DNA from: Euglena gracilis
Taxonomy: Eukaryota; Euglenida; Euglenophyceae; Euglenales
Length of the DNA stretch: 64,000 bases
Direction: 5' to 3'
Assembly: GCA_039621445.1 (NCBI GenBank)
Contig: CP154954.1
Coordinates: 49,641,847 to 49,705,846, forward strand
Shown: positions 19,797 to 31,955 of the stretch, piece after piece
How the letters are laid out: each line of letters starts with the position of its first letter
How positions within the stretch are numbered: the stretch's first letter is position 1
The notes under the pieces: generated by a model
The model's input: only the letters and a program-made list of their open reading frames with translations
Told to the model about the DNA's origin: nothing
The model's database searches: none
Made by a program: the position numbers and the translations under genes

Positions 19797-22700
19797 ATGG
19801 GCTGCGTCTATTGTGTGGAGCAGTCAGAGGTTGCTATTGTTGAATCATGGGGAAAGTACGAAGCCACACATCTCCCTGGCATTCATTGTTTAGTTCCATG
19901 CAGAGATCAAGTTGCCGGCAAATTGACTTTGAGGACACGAGAACTCCACATCAAAGTTGAAACTAAAACAGCTGACAATGTGTTTGTGACAGTGCTCATG
20001 CTCCTTTCTTCATCCCTTGTAGTTATTTTCCCATTTTATATCAGAGCTTGAAAGAACTTTTTGAGGATTTTGCCTTTCACTTTTTTTCCATGCAAAAATT
20101 TACCGACACTAACAGATTCTGCAGGGGCGCTGGGACATGCGAGCGAAGCGAGCGGCCCGGTGCCCCTGCTGTTAGTGTCGTTCTAAAAACCTATTTTGTG
20201 TGCCCGCACGCCTGTCTTGAATTTCATTCTACCGAACCGCCTGGATGGAAATATTGCCAAATAAGTGGTTTCCTGAATGGAGATCCACCGACCTAAACAG
20301 ATTCCGATGTCTTGGAAATCGACCAACCTTTGTTTCATTTTTCTGAATGACATTTTGTTCCATTTTGGGCATTTTTGGCAACATCTACATTTCCCCAAAT
20401 TCTCGACCAATGAAACTGAAATTCCTGATTGTTAGATGATCAGGATCGTATCCGCCTGTTTCTGTTTCCACCAAAGAGTAGTAGCCTAGTAGGTCAATCT
20501 TTGTTCTTAATGGGATCCCCACCCCATTTTGCACAGCCAAAGGAAAAACCAGTGAAACCAGATTAGGGGAACCCCCTTTTCCATTTGTTTTATCGAAGCT
20601 TTGCATCGGTCACAAAGCTCAGTGGCCAGAACACAGGGTCAGTGACCTGAGGTTGTGGGTTCGAGCCCCACTGTGTGCATTTCCATTTTTGCACTAATGT
20701 GAAATGATGTGCCTTGGGTTCAAAAACTGCATTCACAGTGGGGTTCATAATGGGCATTTTTTGAAGAAAAAAAACAAAACAATGTGCTCTTTTTAAAAAA
20801 AAAACATCAAAAAACAAAAGGGGAATTTCATTGAAAAAAAAACTCGTCCACACTACGAAACAGAGTCCTCGGGATCCTTTTTTCACCACAGCAGGTGCTT
20901 TTTGCATCTCAGCAACAAGAAACTCCAGGGATGAAGGGGCTTTCAGACTGGCCTCCCACACGAGGTTTTGCCGCTTGGCCACGAAGAACAATCTATAAAA
21001 AAAATGAAGAATCAAAATTTCGCTTTTCAACTTCACCTATTTCAACATTTACGGATTTTAGCAGGGGCACCGTTACAATGAAACGGGTTTAAAGACAGGA
21101 GCCCGTTTCTTTGAAACGATTTTCAGAGGGGCGCCTTTACTATAAAACGGTTTTCTGAGGGGCGCCGTTTTCTTGACAAAAACCACAAAAAAAAAACGGG
21201 AAAAAAGCGTCCGTACGGGTTACTAATCGTCGAACGTTGTTCAAGACAGGCGTGCGGGCCCTGCAAAATAGGTTTCAGAACAATCGACTGCACTAACAAT
21301 TTTAGCAGGGGCGCCGGAGGCGCCAGGCCGCCCGGCGCCCCTGCTAAAACCGCTAGTGGCAGTTGATTTTTGTATAAAAACTTTTTTTCTGGGCTCGATG
21401 TCTGTCTTGAATTTCTGCTGATTTAAATGGAATTCAGGCTAAAATTGTTTAGGTCATTCCATTCAGGCGCCCGCTTAGGTCAGTCAATTTCCAAGCCGTA
21501 GAAATCTGTTGCTGGTCAGATTCGGAATTTTTAGTGAAATTTTGGACATTTTTGGAGTTTTACTTTTCTTCGAAATTTTGGGCACCATGGAGTTCAGGGA
21601 GCATTTTTAGCCTAGTCAGAGTGAATTTTTTCGGTCAGAGGGCAAAGATGACAGTTTTATTTTCTTGTCAATTCAAAGTTTTTTGTCCATTCTGACTTGC
21701 ATGGCTGTCATCGCCCACATAGCTGGATGGAGATGTGTGTTCGAACTGCACCATAGTTGGCAATTTGTTTTTTTTTGGATGCTGTTTTTTTCAAAATTCA
21801 ACAATGTTTTTTAAAAAACAACAAAAAATACCCATGAGGTTTTGCACAGAAAAAATTTTGAAAGCATATTTTCACTCATTTTGGCAATTTTGGGTCATTT
21901 CTGCCAAAAAATCCTTCCACAAAAAAGTGAAAAAAGTCATAACACAACATTGTTTTGCATTTTTGGATGGTTTTGACCATTTTTTTGGCAGTGTTTGAAT
22001 TTAGTGTCAGCGGCCCAAAAAAGGCTGAATGCCAAGATTTTCGAGGTGTTCGCTGTGAAGTGTGTAGTGTTTGGTGGCACTGGAAGTGTGTGGATCTCCG
22101 ACATCCATCCAGATTTGGGTGGATGTGCGAGGGCTGTCGCAACGCTATGCAGTAGTTCGGTTTCAGTTGTGCAGTCCTGGTCGTGATTGTGTCTGGGTTA
22201 TTTTTGTCACGTTTCTGTACTTACCACGTTTTCAGCTCTTTTTGAGCTCTGGGACACTAGAACCAAACCTGCGTGTGCAATTCTGCATTCACATATTCGT
22301 CATCTGTTCCATCAGTTACCAGGCAGGTACAAGTACAAGTAAACGGGCGCCCCTCTGAAAACCGTTTTAAAGAAACGGGCGCCTGCCTGTCTTGAAAACC
22401 GTTTTATTGAAACGGATGCCTGTCTTGAAAACCGTTTCATTGTAACGGCGCCCCTGCTAAGTTCCGTTAATGTCATTAAATTTTTAGGACAGGCGTCGGG
22501 CCCTGGAAATAGATTTTAATGGAGGCTGGGTGGTCAGGGGGGAGATGAATTTGAGGGGGGGTCTGGCCGGGGCGGCGCACGCGGCGCTTTTGCTACGGGC
22601 CAAATTTAGGACATTTTTTAAAAAAAATTGAAAAATAAAAAATTTCGGTAGTTTTTCAGACCGGGACAGCAGTTGTTTAATGAAATAATGTCGAAAAAAT

Positions 22701-25700
22701 TCAGTCCAAGTTTTTTGGGGCATTTTGTGGGTCAGATTGTTTTGTGACCGCCTAGGCAGAGGGGGGGGGATGAGGGGGGGTCGGGTGGGGGGGGGGGCGC
22801 CACAGCATGCGTTGTGCCACGGCGCCAGGGGGGGGGATGGCGTCCGGCAAAATGGCGCCATCTATACAAACAAGCCATTCACCTCCAAATGTTGAGTCTC
22901 AAATCATTTTCTGAACATCCACTTAGGCGGCCGGATTTGCACTCAAGTTTTTTTATGATTTGCGCACTTGCACTGCAGTATTCAAGCCGGTTCAGTCACC
23001 CCGTCGGCACCAGTTCCAAGTGTCGTAACAGCCGGTGTGTGCCTCTCACCTGTTTGATGTACGAGAGCACCAGTCTCACCCTCGGCCCTATTCACGTCAC
23101 TCGGTAAGCAGCATGCACACCAAACCACCGGGAGTTAATGCCCTACAACACAGGGGTGTAACAGTTCATTAACTGTCTTCCGTGTGTCAGGGTACAGGGT
23201 CCCAGAAATTTCGTAAAATGGTCGAATTTGCGCAAATGAGCCCATTTCAAAGAAGAAACCCTTAAGTGCAAATCCGGCCGCCTAAGATCCAGCAAAAAAT
23301 CAACCAATGTAACCAATATGGTTTTTGCATTTTCAGAACGTCGCAGGGCAAAAAAACACCCCATTCAATCAAGTGACCACCCCAGAATGACATGAAAAAT
23401 GAAAAATTAAACACAATAGTGGGGAACACAGGGGGGAACACAAACGTGTTTTTTTTACATTTTTGGATTTTGGCAAAATTTGCTTTTTCTTGGCATTTTT
23501 GGGATTTTTTTGTTGAATATCTGAAAAATATCTGATCCAAAAAATTCCTCATTTTTTGTCCGATTTTCCGCCGACGCTTAAAATTTTGTCAAAAAATTTC
23601 CACTTTTGTAAATAATTGGCATTGCATTTTTTGTCAACAAAATGCTTATTTTTATGCAAAATGAGAAATTTTCCCCGGCGGAGCCGAAAATTCCTTTCCA
23701 ATGTACATCCTGGGAGATCCTAAAGAATTTTGTATGCAATTTGCGGTTTTTTTTTGTGGGTTTTTTTGTGGTTTTTCGGTGGGTTTTTTTTGTTTTTTTT
23801 TGTGTTGTTTTGCGTCGTGTTTTTTTGGGGGGTTCCATGTGTTTCCCCCCTGGTAAACAGCGTGGAAAAGATTTCAAATGAACAATGTAAGAGTGGGATC
23901 GAATGTGTAGGTGCCACTGACCTCCCTTCAATGGTTGGGTTTTGGTGCGGGTGGGTGGTGTATCACACCGAGAGGCCCCGAAACAGTTTTGAGCGGAGAG
24001 AGTGAAGCAAAGGGCTTTAGAATGGAAAGAAAGAGTGCGACACCAACCGTCACCATCATGTTCATGCAGGGTTGCTTGCATTCCTTGAATCTGTTCTGTC
24101 ATATCCCCCCCCCCGATCTTGTCCCATACCTTGGCCCACAACAGTCCCGGTGTGGGACAAGATCGGGGACAACAAGGGGGTCAACGAATTTCCTTTTGTG
24201 GACCCTTCCTTAACCCAGGCCATTGGCCGGGCATGAGACAAGATTGGGGACAAGATCAAGATCGGGGGGGGGGATGATAATGAGGAAGGACCCCAAGATA
24301 GTTCTGTCTCAAATTAGTCCCAGACCCTCCCCCATTGTTCCTGACCTGAACTCTCAACCAGTTGACCCCCCACCCCAAATGGCCCAAATTTCATTGATTT
24401 TTCATCGAAAACCCCCCAAAAATTCAGTGCCTTTGGCGCTGGAACCCTGCCCCTCTCTGGGAAGTCAGCCGGTCCGAGTGACTAGCGAAGTCAACTGTGG
24501 GGGGGGGGGTCCAGCAGCCCCAACCCTCCCCAGTTGACAAACAAAGTCAACCGAACCGGGGGCGGTCCGAAAATGAAGTCAACCCAACTATCTACCTCCA
24601 AGGATGGCTGGAGACAAAGACCTATCAGAGGCAACTGCGCTTCCATAAGCCTGCAGTTTTCTTTCAAGACCAGAGGCGTCCAAAAAATGCAATTGGAACA
24701 AAAATTGAGAGCAGCAATTCCAAATTTAAGGCCTGTTTTTTTGAAAGAAAGCATTTTCTTCTTTTTCAAAAATATACGGAACATATTATCCCTGGGTATA
24801 GTATTTTGTGCATTTTTTTGCAACGTTCATGTTTCCTTTTTTTGCAAGTTTTTTTTGCAACTATGCGCAAAACCAAAAGAAACAAATGAATTTTTACATT
24901 TTTATATCTTTCAAATGTGAACTCCTGCGAAAGGAGACCAGGCAGAGGGGAGGGGTTGCAGCGCGCGCCGGGAGGTCCAGTGGGGCAGAACATGCGGTGC
25001 TTGCATTGTGGCGTGGGCCAAAATTTGGTCATTTTCTTCGGAAAAATGTTGATGTTTTGGCCATTCTTCGGGTCGGGATGGTGATTTTTCAAGGAAACAT
25101 ACAGGAAAAATAGTTTTAATTTTCGGGCTATTTTACGAGGGGTCAAAATTTTTTGAAACCCCCCAGCAAGGCTGGCAGTAAAAAGAATTTTTTTTTGAAA
25201 AAAGAACACAAAAAAATCCAACAAGGGTTGGAGGAATATTCTTTTGAATGGGAATTTTGGTAGGGTTTTCCCATCGGCCATCACATACACAGCGATTTCC
25301 AGGGGGATTTTGCCTGTGCCCAGGCTGGGCCGCCGGGCTGCCGGGACGTGCCTCCGGGTCGCCGCTGGGCAGGAGAAAAAGTCCCTTTTCAGAAAAGCCA
25401 TCTTTTATGGCATTTTTTAAAATTCAAATCCCGACCCGGCTCGGCAGCTTGGGGTCGGCCTGACCTCCCAGCCTGGGCGCAGCTGGATCTGGTGGAGCAT
25501 GCTGTCCTGGCTGTTGGCCTGATGGCCCAGCCCGGCCTGACTTCCTTGCATCCCACCCTAAAAGGGGCTGCTGCCGGGGGGGGGGGGTTCCCATCCCTCC
25601 TAGTTTAGTCGTCCTCTGCCAAGGAGCTGCATATTTGAAGACCAAAAAAAATCTTCATTTTTGCTGGGCTTTTTGAAAAACTCAACATCCAGTATTGTTG

Positions 25701-28700
25701 AGCACCACACGTTCAGGGCAGACATTTATCAAGCCAAAACAAAATTTGTTGTTTGGGCGACTGGGACCAACAGACTGGATCAAAATGTGAACAGCAGTTT
25801 CAACCGAAATTGCAGCGGTGTGACGCTTGGCTTTCAGTTGTTGGGAGAGGGGGAGGGGACAGGTGGAAAACAACAGGGCAGGGATGGGATGCAGTAGCCT
25901 GAGAAACAATATTGGTTGAAACCCATGTTCAGCAGCATTTTGCACGCAGAAATATAGGGGGTGATAGCTTCGGAACCAGTCGTACACCTGCAGTGCGGTA
26001 TTGTGTCTCTTCCCTCCCCCACGTACATAACATCCCTGATACCCTCAAAACTCCCCTGGTGTATTTATGGGGAGGTCCAATAAAGGCAAAATCCCCTGGA
26101 CTGGTCACCAGCGGCCTTGGACGGGTCACTGGAGGCCAAAAAAAGTGCGATTGGGAGGGAGGGTGTTACTTAATTGGGGTGGCATTTATGTCGGGAGTGG
26201 TTCCATATCTATTAAAATATGCTGTGTGGTACAGTGTCATGTGGTGTGAGGAAGCTGGACGATGCAAACTTAAAAACAGGAGGGGCTCGTTGCTGGGTTT
26301 TGCAATGCGAGTACCCCTGGGCCAAGGTGCTGGACACCGGCCTGCGGCAGGCCTTCTATGAGCTGTCCCATCCAGGCTGAATTTTGAAGGTGAGGCCGAC
26401 CCCGCTCCGGGAGGGGGGGTAATGCCTGGCTGCCAGACACTCAAAGGCCCTCCGACATCCCCCTCTGCCGGGGGTTGGACATACTCAGCCTAGTCCCATC
26501 CAGACCAGCAGCTGCACTCTTATGTCCTGAACAATGCCCACACAGGCGCTTTGGTTGGCTCTGAAGGGGGAGGGTTGCACCGGTTATTGCTTAAGGGTTC
26601 GCAGTGCCCCGGGGGGGGGGGGGTGAATTCAGGGGGGAGAAAATTGCACCGTGCAATTTTTGCAGTTTTGTGCAATTTTCGATTTTCCTGAAATGTGCAA
26701 TTTTTGGCAATTTTGTGCAATTAATTGCACATGGCCCAGGATATTTTGTTTTGGAAAATGTCAGTTTTTGATGCCTTTGAGAGCTTACCGGTTTTTTTTT
26801 TGCTGGGAAACTGATGTGCGTAGTGAAAATTTCCGTTCAAAGGCTGTTTATTGTTGGTTTACTCAGTGTGCGAACCCTAACTTGAGTCCCCTGCCCAAGT
26901 GTCTTCCAACAGAAAAGGAAAAGGAAAAAGGAAGAAAAAAGGAGTTTTTTTTATTTTTTTTGGAAAACCGTGCAATACGTTTTTTTTGGTTTTCGTGGTG
27001 CATGGTCCCTGGCATTCTTGTGAAGTCTGTCCATGCCTCTACACGTCGTCGGGTTTTCAAATTTCTCAAGGCGCAAGGTCGCCCCCTGACCCTCCCCCCC
27101 AAAGTAGGGGGCACCCGCTGGAACTCTTGCAGGGTTTTCCCCCTCAAGAAAAGGACCCTGTTACTGTGCAGGGACGCTTTTAAATGGTGGTGTGAGCATC
27201 TTTTGGAAATGAAAAATTTTTTAGCATCGGAAGTACAGCGCATGACACGTTGCGTCTTCCGCTGGATGATGAAAAAATTCAGGATGTCCACTATGATGCT
27301 GTTCAATGGTGACATTGATGGCCGCTTTGTTTGACCGCGGCGGACTGCTGCCCAACAGGCTTCACCTGTTTTGCTGTGCCGCGCTGTCATTTTTGGATGT
27401 TCTTGACAAAGGAACAAGATGAGTCTCCAAGTAGGTGCATGTGTGCATGCTCGTTACAAGGGATCCAATGCAATCTCCAAGTATGTGCAATTTTGTGCAA
27501 TTTTGTGCAATTTTGTGCACTTTTGTGCAATTTTTTTTGCACTGCAATTTTTGACCTTCCGATGTGCAATTTCTCCCCCCCCCTGCTGAACTGCAGCTAG
27601 TCCAAATCTGCCCAGTGGGAATTCCAGTGGACTCCCCGGCGGGGGTCCGCCAGCAGGGCTAGCTAGTGGAAAGATTGAAAAAGATTGAATTTTTTTTCAA
27701 AACTTGCCAAAAATGGCCATATTTGGCCATGTTTGGGATTTTTTTTTGGAACATTTAAAACCTGATGTCCACCTCGGCACACAGCGCCGAAAATTTTTTT
27801 CCAGTCAGGGGGGACCCCCGGACACCGGCATTAAGTGAGCGTTGGTTTTGTACAGAGGGGTCCCTCCTCCCTCGGAGTAAGAGGCGGGGTCCAACCCCCC
27901 CCCCACCCCCCCCCTCATTTTCTTCTTGCTCCAAGAAAACATCCAAGGCTGGGGTCGAGTGGAATACCAAAGCAAATAGAAATAAGGGAACAGTGAGAGG
28001 ACACATCCATTTTGATTGTGTGATCAGTTCTGAGTCGGACGTTCACAACGCTGGAGAGCCTTTGTGACCTGGTCAGGGCCCAGATCCCGAAGTACGAGCT
28101 CGACCAGCTGTTTTTGGCGAAGGATGAGATCGCCAAAACCCTGAAAACCGAGCTGGAGCATGAAATGAATCAGTTTGGCTACACGATCGTGCAGACCCTC
28201 ATCACGGACATAGACCCTGCTCCGCTTTATGCTTGAAACCACAACCTCATCAGCTCATCGTCTATGCTTTGGAAATTCTGTCGGTGTGAGTTGATTTCCA
28301 CCATCGTCATAAAGCGCTCGTTTAGAGAAAACAAAAGCAAACAAACGCATACGCACATATCCAACCTCCGCATGTGACCAAGTGTGCCCGAGTCAACCTG
28401 TGCTTTTGCTGCGAAAGCGCATTAAAAAACTCCTCCAAAAGGGAAGCACTGTTTCTTTTGATTTGACTTTAACATGCCACGTTGACGTCGTGTACTGTGG
28501 CATTTTTTTTTCTTTTTCAATCTGGCAAGCGATTTCCAGAATACCAAGCATGCTTCAGAATCAGACGCAACGGTGAAGCGTGCTGGACAGGCTTCTTCAA
28601 AGCAGTCTCCTCTCCTCCAACTTAGCAACAAACTGTTACCGGCTGACAGGGATAAGATCAGACAGACCGCAGGAGAGTTCGACAGACCTGTCCTATATGG

Positions 28701-30698
28701 TGGCCAGATGTTTCTTTTAAAGGCTGGCGACCCGTGGGCTAAGTTACCCCCCCCCCCACCAGAATGCTGTAGTTACCCCATAGCACAAGGCACATTAGTT
28801 TGGTTCAAAAGGGGTGTTGTTATCATAGAGGGGGGGAAGGGGGGTTTCCAGAAAAAAAAGAAAGATGAGTTGGGGGATGGCCACAGGCCCCCTCTCCCCA
28901 CCACCCAGGGTATTAAGTGAGCGTTGGTTTTGTCCAGGATGGAAGGGGTCAAACTATTGGGGTCCATATCCCCCTTTCCCCTTTCAGACCAAGGGTGAGG
29001 GGGTGTCCGGGACCGACCCAGAAACCAAAATTATTTTTCTTTGGCACTTCGTGCCGGTGAAGATGAAATTTTGAGTGTACGGTTGGCCGATACTTTTTTC
29101 AGCAAAAAAGTGCGCGAGAACGCCACTTTTGGGCCTGTTTGTCAAGGGCCGAATTATTCCGGTGCATTCCACTAAAAAATTTTTGCCCAGGGGAAGTGGG
29201 GTCCGACCCTCCCCTCCAGGGGGAGGGAGAGGGGTCCAGACCACCCCGCCTCCCCTCCTCTCTGCCACTTAAATACCCTGCCCCCACCGTCCGTCACCCC
29301 CCCCCCTGTGCTGGCCCGGAGGGCATGGAATTCGAGACTGTGGTCACTGCTGCAATGTGCGAAAACGTTGTACACAGAACTTCCCAATTTTTTCCTGTTG
29401 CCATCTTGCCTATGTTGATTACTCTCTGGGAAACTGCAGCAAAAACAATAAAACCTTCTTTCAAATATTGTTCACAAATTACGTGATCTGACGCTCCATG
29501 AAGACTCTTCCAGGTTACCAAAAGCCGTTATTTATAACTCATTGTTGGCCTGGATGCAAAGCAAACTTGAGTGCAAGGACTCCATAGATTGTCAAATGAA
29601 GCCTGGGGCTATGAATGACATCAACGCTGCCCAGCGATTGCGTGTCGCCTTCATACTTCCTTTCCTCTGTTCGTTGCCGAGTCGGCTACTTGAATTTTTC
29701 CAACATTTCTGAATCTTGCAGCAGTTTCCAAAATCGTTCAGTTACGACTCTGCCCTGTCTCTGTCAGTGAAAGGCAGTATGGCAACGGCTCATGACAAGG
29801 CGGAGGCGGAGAAGTTGGCAATTGTCAAAGCAGCTGAGGCGGATGCCGAGAGCAAACGGCTCTCTAAGGGAGAGGGCCAAGGGATGGCAACACTATCCTC
29901 TACATCAGCAGAATAGTGGAAGTGCAGTGGAATTGGGGCCTCTTTCCTGTTTCCCGAACAACCCCCCCCCCCCGAAGAGCTTCCCCCGCCTACCATGATC
30001 CAAGGTGGCCACTTATTTTAAGGAAGCTTCCCATATCGTGGCCGAAGTTTATTCAAATTTGCATGATTCTGAAAAGAGTTTTACATGTTCTTTCGTATTC
30101 CCAGGAAACCGTTTTGTGCCGTTTCTTATGTTTACACTCCCCTGAACCTACGAAAAGAATTTTTAAGATTTACAAAGTGCAAAGTTGTGTCCACAAGTCC
30201 ACACTTTGTGCTGCTCTTGTATCAAAAGGTCCTCCCCCTCGTTGGGCGTTGGCCTGGCCGAGCAACGCAAGGCGATCATTATGGGCCTCCATGACTCCAT
30301 TCGAATGTTCACAGCCCGACAGAGGTACCCCACAGACGTTACCCCTTCATTTACAGGACAGCTGTGTGTCCTTTGTGTTTTTCTTCGTAGTTGAGGAGAT
30401 GCCTCTCCCCCACACCAACATCACGCAGTCGGAGGTGATGGAGCTGCTCCTCATGAATCAGTACTTCGACACCCTGAAGGAGATGACCGCTTCCTCTCAC
30501 GCGAAGACAATCTTTGTTCCCCACGACCCGGTCGCAGGCCGGGCCATCCCCTGGAGTTGTGTGATACCGCTGCTGGTCCGTTGCTCACTCCAAAAGTGTT
30601 GGACAGGGTGGTGCATGAACCCCCACCCCAAGACAAAGCATCTAATTGAGAGCATGCATCCATTTGAGGGCCCCTGGGGGTTGCTGAGCTTGGGTTAG
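19797..30698 (+). CDS. HIR: HIR-type SPFH/band-7 membrane protein, split gene
   Basis: Hypersensitive-induced-reaction proteins are SPFH/band-7 proteins that oligomerise on the inner face of the plasma membrane. Exon 1 (19797-19991) begins MGC, a myristoylation/palmitoylation-type start, then SEVAIVESWGKYEATHLPGI and ETKTADNVFVT. Later exons match in order: about 28028-28218 (VRAQIPKYELDQLFLAKDE, FGYTIVQTLITDIDP), 29578-29643 (AMNDINAAQRLR), 29779-29865 (MATAHDKAEAEKLAIVKAAE), 30245-30316 (GVGLAEQRKAIIMGLHDSIR) and from about 30391 (MELLLMNQYFDTLKEM, FVPHDP). An exon of about 30 residues between exons 1 and 28028 was not found. Several junctions are not GT-AG. The last in-frame stop is at 30696; the true C-terminus may be earlier. 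Assignment to the family is firm; integrity of the gene is not. Confidence 0.82.
20104..20180. repeat. Short foldback CGACACTAACAG in HIR intron
   Basis: Left CGACACTAACAG with GCAGGGGCGC, right GTGCCCCTGCTGTTAGTGTCG. The GCAGGGGCGCC core is shared with the palindrome at 21301-21357 and with the TIRs of 21045-22472. Confidence 0.65.
20608..20679 (+). ncRNA. tRNA-like sequence (SINE head or tRNA pseudogene)
   Basis: An A-box-like AGCTCAGTGGCC is followed by a good B box GGGTTCGAGCCCC that closes a perfect 5-bp T stem (GTGGG/CCCAC). The acceptor and D stems pair imperfectly, and the anticodon arm forms only four pairs (CAGG/CCTG) around an 8-nt loop, so this is unlikely to be a working tRNA. 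Sitting in an intron among mobile elements, it fits a tRNA-derived SINE head. Confidence 0.5.
21045..22472. mobile_element. TIR element carrying a PHD-finger-like segment (about 1.4 kb)
   Basis: The left arm (21045 to about 21170) contains CATTTACGGA, TTAGCAGGGGCAC and GTTACAATGAAACGG. The right arm (about 22335-22472) holds the reverse complement, with CCGTTTCATTGTAACGGCGC and GCCCCTGCTAAGTTCCGTT. Repeated AAACGGTTTTCAAGACAGG units lie within the arms, and the central palindrome at 21238-21418 repeats the GCAGGGGCGCC motif. Between them lies a PHD-like reading. Lies inside the long first intron of the HIR-like gene. Confidence 0.65.
21991..22155 (+). CDS. PHD-finger-like exon or gene fragment
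   Basis: After a tttttttggcag acceptor-like sequence, the reading contains VRCEVCSVWWHWKCVDLRH and ends GWMCEGCRNAMQ with a stop at 22153-22155. The spacing CxxC-x4-HxxC ... W-x-CxxC is that of the second half of a PHD zinc finger (C4HC3), including the Trp two residues before the last Cys pair. The first Cys pair is not complete here (a single Cys in AECQD), so an upstream exon would be needed. It may be cargo of the surrounding TIR element or a remnant of its own protein. PHD fingers typically read histone H3 tails. Confidence 0.55.
   Translation: MFEFSVSGPKKAECQDFRGVRCEVCSVWWHWKCVDLRHPSRFGWMCEGCRNAMQ
22923..23285. mobile_element. 363-bp element with 25-bp TIRs
   Basis: Starts TTAGGCGGCCGGATTTGCAC and ends with its reverse complement GTGCAAATCCGGCCGCCTAA. 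Interior has no coding potential. Flanks CATCCAC and GATCCAG are similar but not a clean target duplication. In the HIR intron. Confidence 0.7.
24104..24277. mobile_element. C-run TIR element, GATCTTGTCCC type
   Basis: Left TCCCCCCCCCCGATCTTG and right AAGATCGGGGGGGGGGATGA face each other around repeated GGGACAAGATCGGGGACAA motifs. TA lies at 24102-24103 and 24278-24279. The left and right tips differ by two bases, so the ends are approximate. 23290-24100 and 24280-26600 of this intron show no gene, only poly-T/poly-G simple sequence. Confidence 0.55.
26630..27585 (+). mobile_element. hAT transposon remnant with CAGGGG ends (956 bp)
   Basis: The left end CAGGGGGGAGAAAATTGCAC and right end (reverse complement) CAGGGGGGGGGAGAAATTGCAC are inverted repeats. 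Subterminal TTTTGTGCAATTTTGTGCAA units follow on both sides. The inside encodes a piece of hAT transposase. The flanks are only weakly alike (6 of 8 under one alignment), so the duplication has decayed. Lies in the HIR intron. Confidence 0.75.
27030..27334 (+). pseudogene. hAT transposase fragment (TRWNS region)
   Basis: The frame reads RRRVFKFLKAQGRPLTLPPK, then VGGTRWNSCRVFPLKKRTLL, and ends DGRFV with a stop at 27332-27334. The TRWNS motif preceded by a short basic helix is a hallmark of the central RNase-H-like region of many hAT/ZBED transposases. The N-terminal zinc finger, most catalytic residues and the dimerisation domain are absent. The open frame upstream of 27030 is low-complexity and not clearly transposase. 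Confidence 0.65.
28906..29280. mobile_element. hAT-like MITE with CAGGGTATT ends (375 bp)
   Basis: Starts CAGGGTATTAAGTGAGCG and ends GCCACTTAAATACCCTG. Flanks CCACCACC (28898-28905) and CCCCCACC (29281-29288) agree at 7 of 8 positions. The phrase ATTAAGTGAGCGTTGGTTTTGT also occurs at 27830-27852, probably part of a truncated relative. Within the HIR gene between the exons at 28028 and 29578. Confidence 0.8.
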
Positions 30699-30699
30699 A

Positions 30700-31950
30700 A
30701 TTCGGGCTGCCTTGCTAATTCCCTCCGGGGGCTGTGCAGGCTGGGCCGTACCAAATGGGACAATTGCCAAAAAATCACCTGCAGAACACAGCTTTGAAAA
30801 GAAAATGAGCGTCTGGTGACTCCCCAAAACCCCCTGAAAACCCTCAAATAAACTTTTTTTTTAACCCTTTTCGACCATTTCCCCATGGTTTCACTCAGCA
30901 AAAGGGGGCTGGATGTTGGGCTGGTGGTACCCCGGAGGGGGGTGCTGTGCGGCTGGACCGGGCCAAAATCGACCTCTGGGGTCTGCAAAACCTTAGAGAG
31001 CCAATGACCCATACCTTTTAATGAGGTGCCAGCACCGGTGGCATTGGTAGCCCAGCGATGATTCATTCTTCAAATGAACTTCAGATGAAGGGGTTTTCTC
31101 TGAAATGCGAATTCCCTCCACTAAAACCACGCGCCAGAGAGAGAAGGGATACAGAAAACCTCGCACTGTCCCCCAGACGCCCCAGATGGAATTACAGCAT
31201 TTTTCACACCGAATATTGCGTATGCCGTATCCTGGGGTGCTTGCTGGCGATGGGCTTTTTTAGCCTGCCCAAACGAGGGCATTTTCATTTATTTCATTTC
31301 GTCGAAAAAAGTGCTCAAACACAGTCAAAATTGGTGAAATGAAATGAGCGTTTTTCTCCTTACATGGTTTCCGTGCATATTTTTTTGACTGAAATTTCAG
31401 TCCAGCTGCATTTGGATGATTTCCTTTTGGGCTGTAGCCCGGTCAAGCCTGGCAGTCACCTGGCCTCCTCCCCGCCGTCCTCCGCTGTGCTAACTGTATT
31501 CCCCATCCTTCAATTTGCGGGAAAAACAGCCTGACACATCACACCACATGTGGTGGCTCGCCCTCGCCCAGGGCATCGGGCAGCAGATACGACAGGGTTT
31601 GCTGGAGGCTGGTCAAAGCTTTAAAATGGACTGAACTCTGTCCCCGACCACTGCTGTCTGGGGGCCTCCCCAGTCAGGGCGTCGCTGAAGCCAGAGAAGG
31701 GTACCAACTGCCTGCCAGAAGGCAGCCCCCGAAGCGACTACCTGGAAGGTGTCAAAGTTGATGTGGGCCAAAGTTGGACGAAAATGCACCTGGCACACAT
31801 CATTGGTTGATTCCCAGTTGTTTTTTTCCTCGCAGTTTTCGAGCCTGGCTGGACCTTGGCCCCATTCCGATCGGGACAGCCAGAAATTTTTCCAGCCAGC
31901 CCGAATTTCCTTTCCTCTGAACTTCCTCTGAGCTGGATCCTTCACTGGAG
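30700..31950. other. Stretch without recognisable gene
   Basis: Between the HIR-like gene and the next element. Several 60-120 codon frames exist on both strands but none shows a domain, a repeat structure or splice context that I can support. Confidence 0.5.
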
Positions 31951-31955
31951 GGTTA

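Noticed and set aside
22978-23040. Missing HIR exon (an LQYSSR-like reading)
   Set aside because: Only a few residues resemble the SIQYR region of the family, no splice sites fit, and it lies inside the element at 22923-23285.
26622-27593. Clean 8-bp target duplication around the hAT remnant at 26630-27585
   Set aside because: GGTGAATT and the right flank match at best 6 of 8 after shifting, so the duplication is not claimed.
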